A model generated the notes under the pieces. That model was not told where the DNA came from. It was given only the letters and a program-made list of their open reading frames with translations, and ran no database searches. The translations under genes and the position numbers were made by a program. A stretch of DNA of 8,087 nucleotides from an uncultured Sphingomonadaceae bacterium (lineage in GTDB: Bacteria > Pseudomonadota > Alphaproteobacteria > Sphingomonadales > Sphingomonadaceae), in NCBI GenBank assembly GCA_946480515.1, contig CAMLKX010000083.1, positions 1 through 8,087 of the forward strand, read 5' to 3'. Below are positions 7,930 to 8,087 of the stretch, one piece after another; the stretch's first letter is position 1; each line of letters opens with the position of its first letter.

Positions 7930-8087
7930 GCGGCCAGTTCCATCTGTTGCGCTTCTTCGCGCCATCGGGCGCGGTACGCCGACAGATCGAGGTCGAGCGG
8001 CTCAACCTTTCTCAGGGTCGATTGCGGCTTCAGCGAGGGGTCGAGCAGCCGAAGCGCTCCATAGGACACGTCGTTGTGCGCATTGGC
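7926..8087 (-). CDS. C-terminal end of an unidentified protein (start outside window)
   Basis: An open frame enters from the right edge and runs 53 codons to a TGA at 7926-7928. The visible tail begins [17 protein letters not shown], continues with a segment rich in Leu, Pro and Asp, and ends in the probably helical, charged [17 protein letters not shown]. No family was recognised. Support for a real gene comes from the unbroken frame, normal composition, and the exact GTGA overlap of its stop with the best start of the L-lactate dehydrogenase. That overlap makes it the preceding cistron of the same operon. If the operon serves L-rhamnose use, this could be a pathway enzyme, but the fragment is too short to say. 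Confidence 0.65.
   Translation of the reverse strand, partial: ANAHNDVSYGALRLLDPSLKPQSTLRKVEPLDLDLSAYRARWREEAQQMELAA

Noticed and set aside
1..8087. CRISPR arrays, tRNA or rRNA genes, transposase genes, phage or defence genes
   Set aside because: None was seen on either strand by reading; the window is almost fully taken by transport and metabolic genes.

Overview
The window is GC-rich, densely coded DNA from what is most likely an alphaproteobacterium, probably a sphingomonad. The assignment rests on base composition, the style of the proteins and the Tat-like leader; no rRNA or other taxonomic marker is present, so it is an inference. It holds four complete genes and two genes cut by the window ends.

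Left part, + strand: the C-terminal half of a YbbP-type ABC transporter permease (1-1359) runs in from outside. A 61-base gap carrying a strong hairpin over the permease stop codon follows. Next comes a complete short-chain dehydrogenase/reductase (1421-2236) with a good ribosome binding site.

Right part, - strand, read from right to left: the last 53 codons of an unidentified gene (7926-8087), an LldD-type L-lactate dehydrogenase (6775-7929), an MFS transporter of the sugar-porter type (5498-6778), and a large exported GH78 alpha-L-rhamnosidase (2275-5454). The junctions are a 4-base GTGA overlap, a 4-base ATGA overlap and a 43-base gap, so these genes look like one operon whose promoter lies beyond the right edge. 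The operon converges on the dehydrogenase gene, with 38 bases and a small hairpin between the two stop codons.

Working model (inference): the rhamnosidase releases L-rhamnose from plant glycosides or polysaccharides in the periplasm, and the MFS protein imports the sugar or a product. If the cell uses the non-phosphorylative L-rhamnose route known from Sphingomonas, which ends in pyruvate plus L-lactate, LldD would oxidise the L-lactate to pyruvate with electrons passed to quinone. The dehydrogenase might be a sugar or sugar-acid dehydrogenase of the same pathway, but its substrate cannot be read from the sequence. No CRISPR array, tRNA, rRNA, insertion sequence or phage gene was seen, and nothing here demands a wholly new system.
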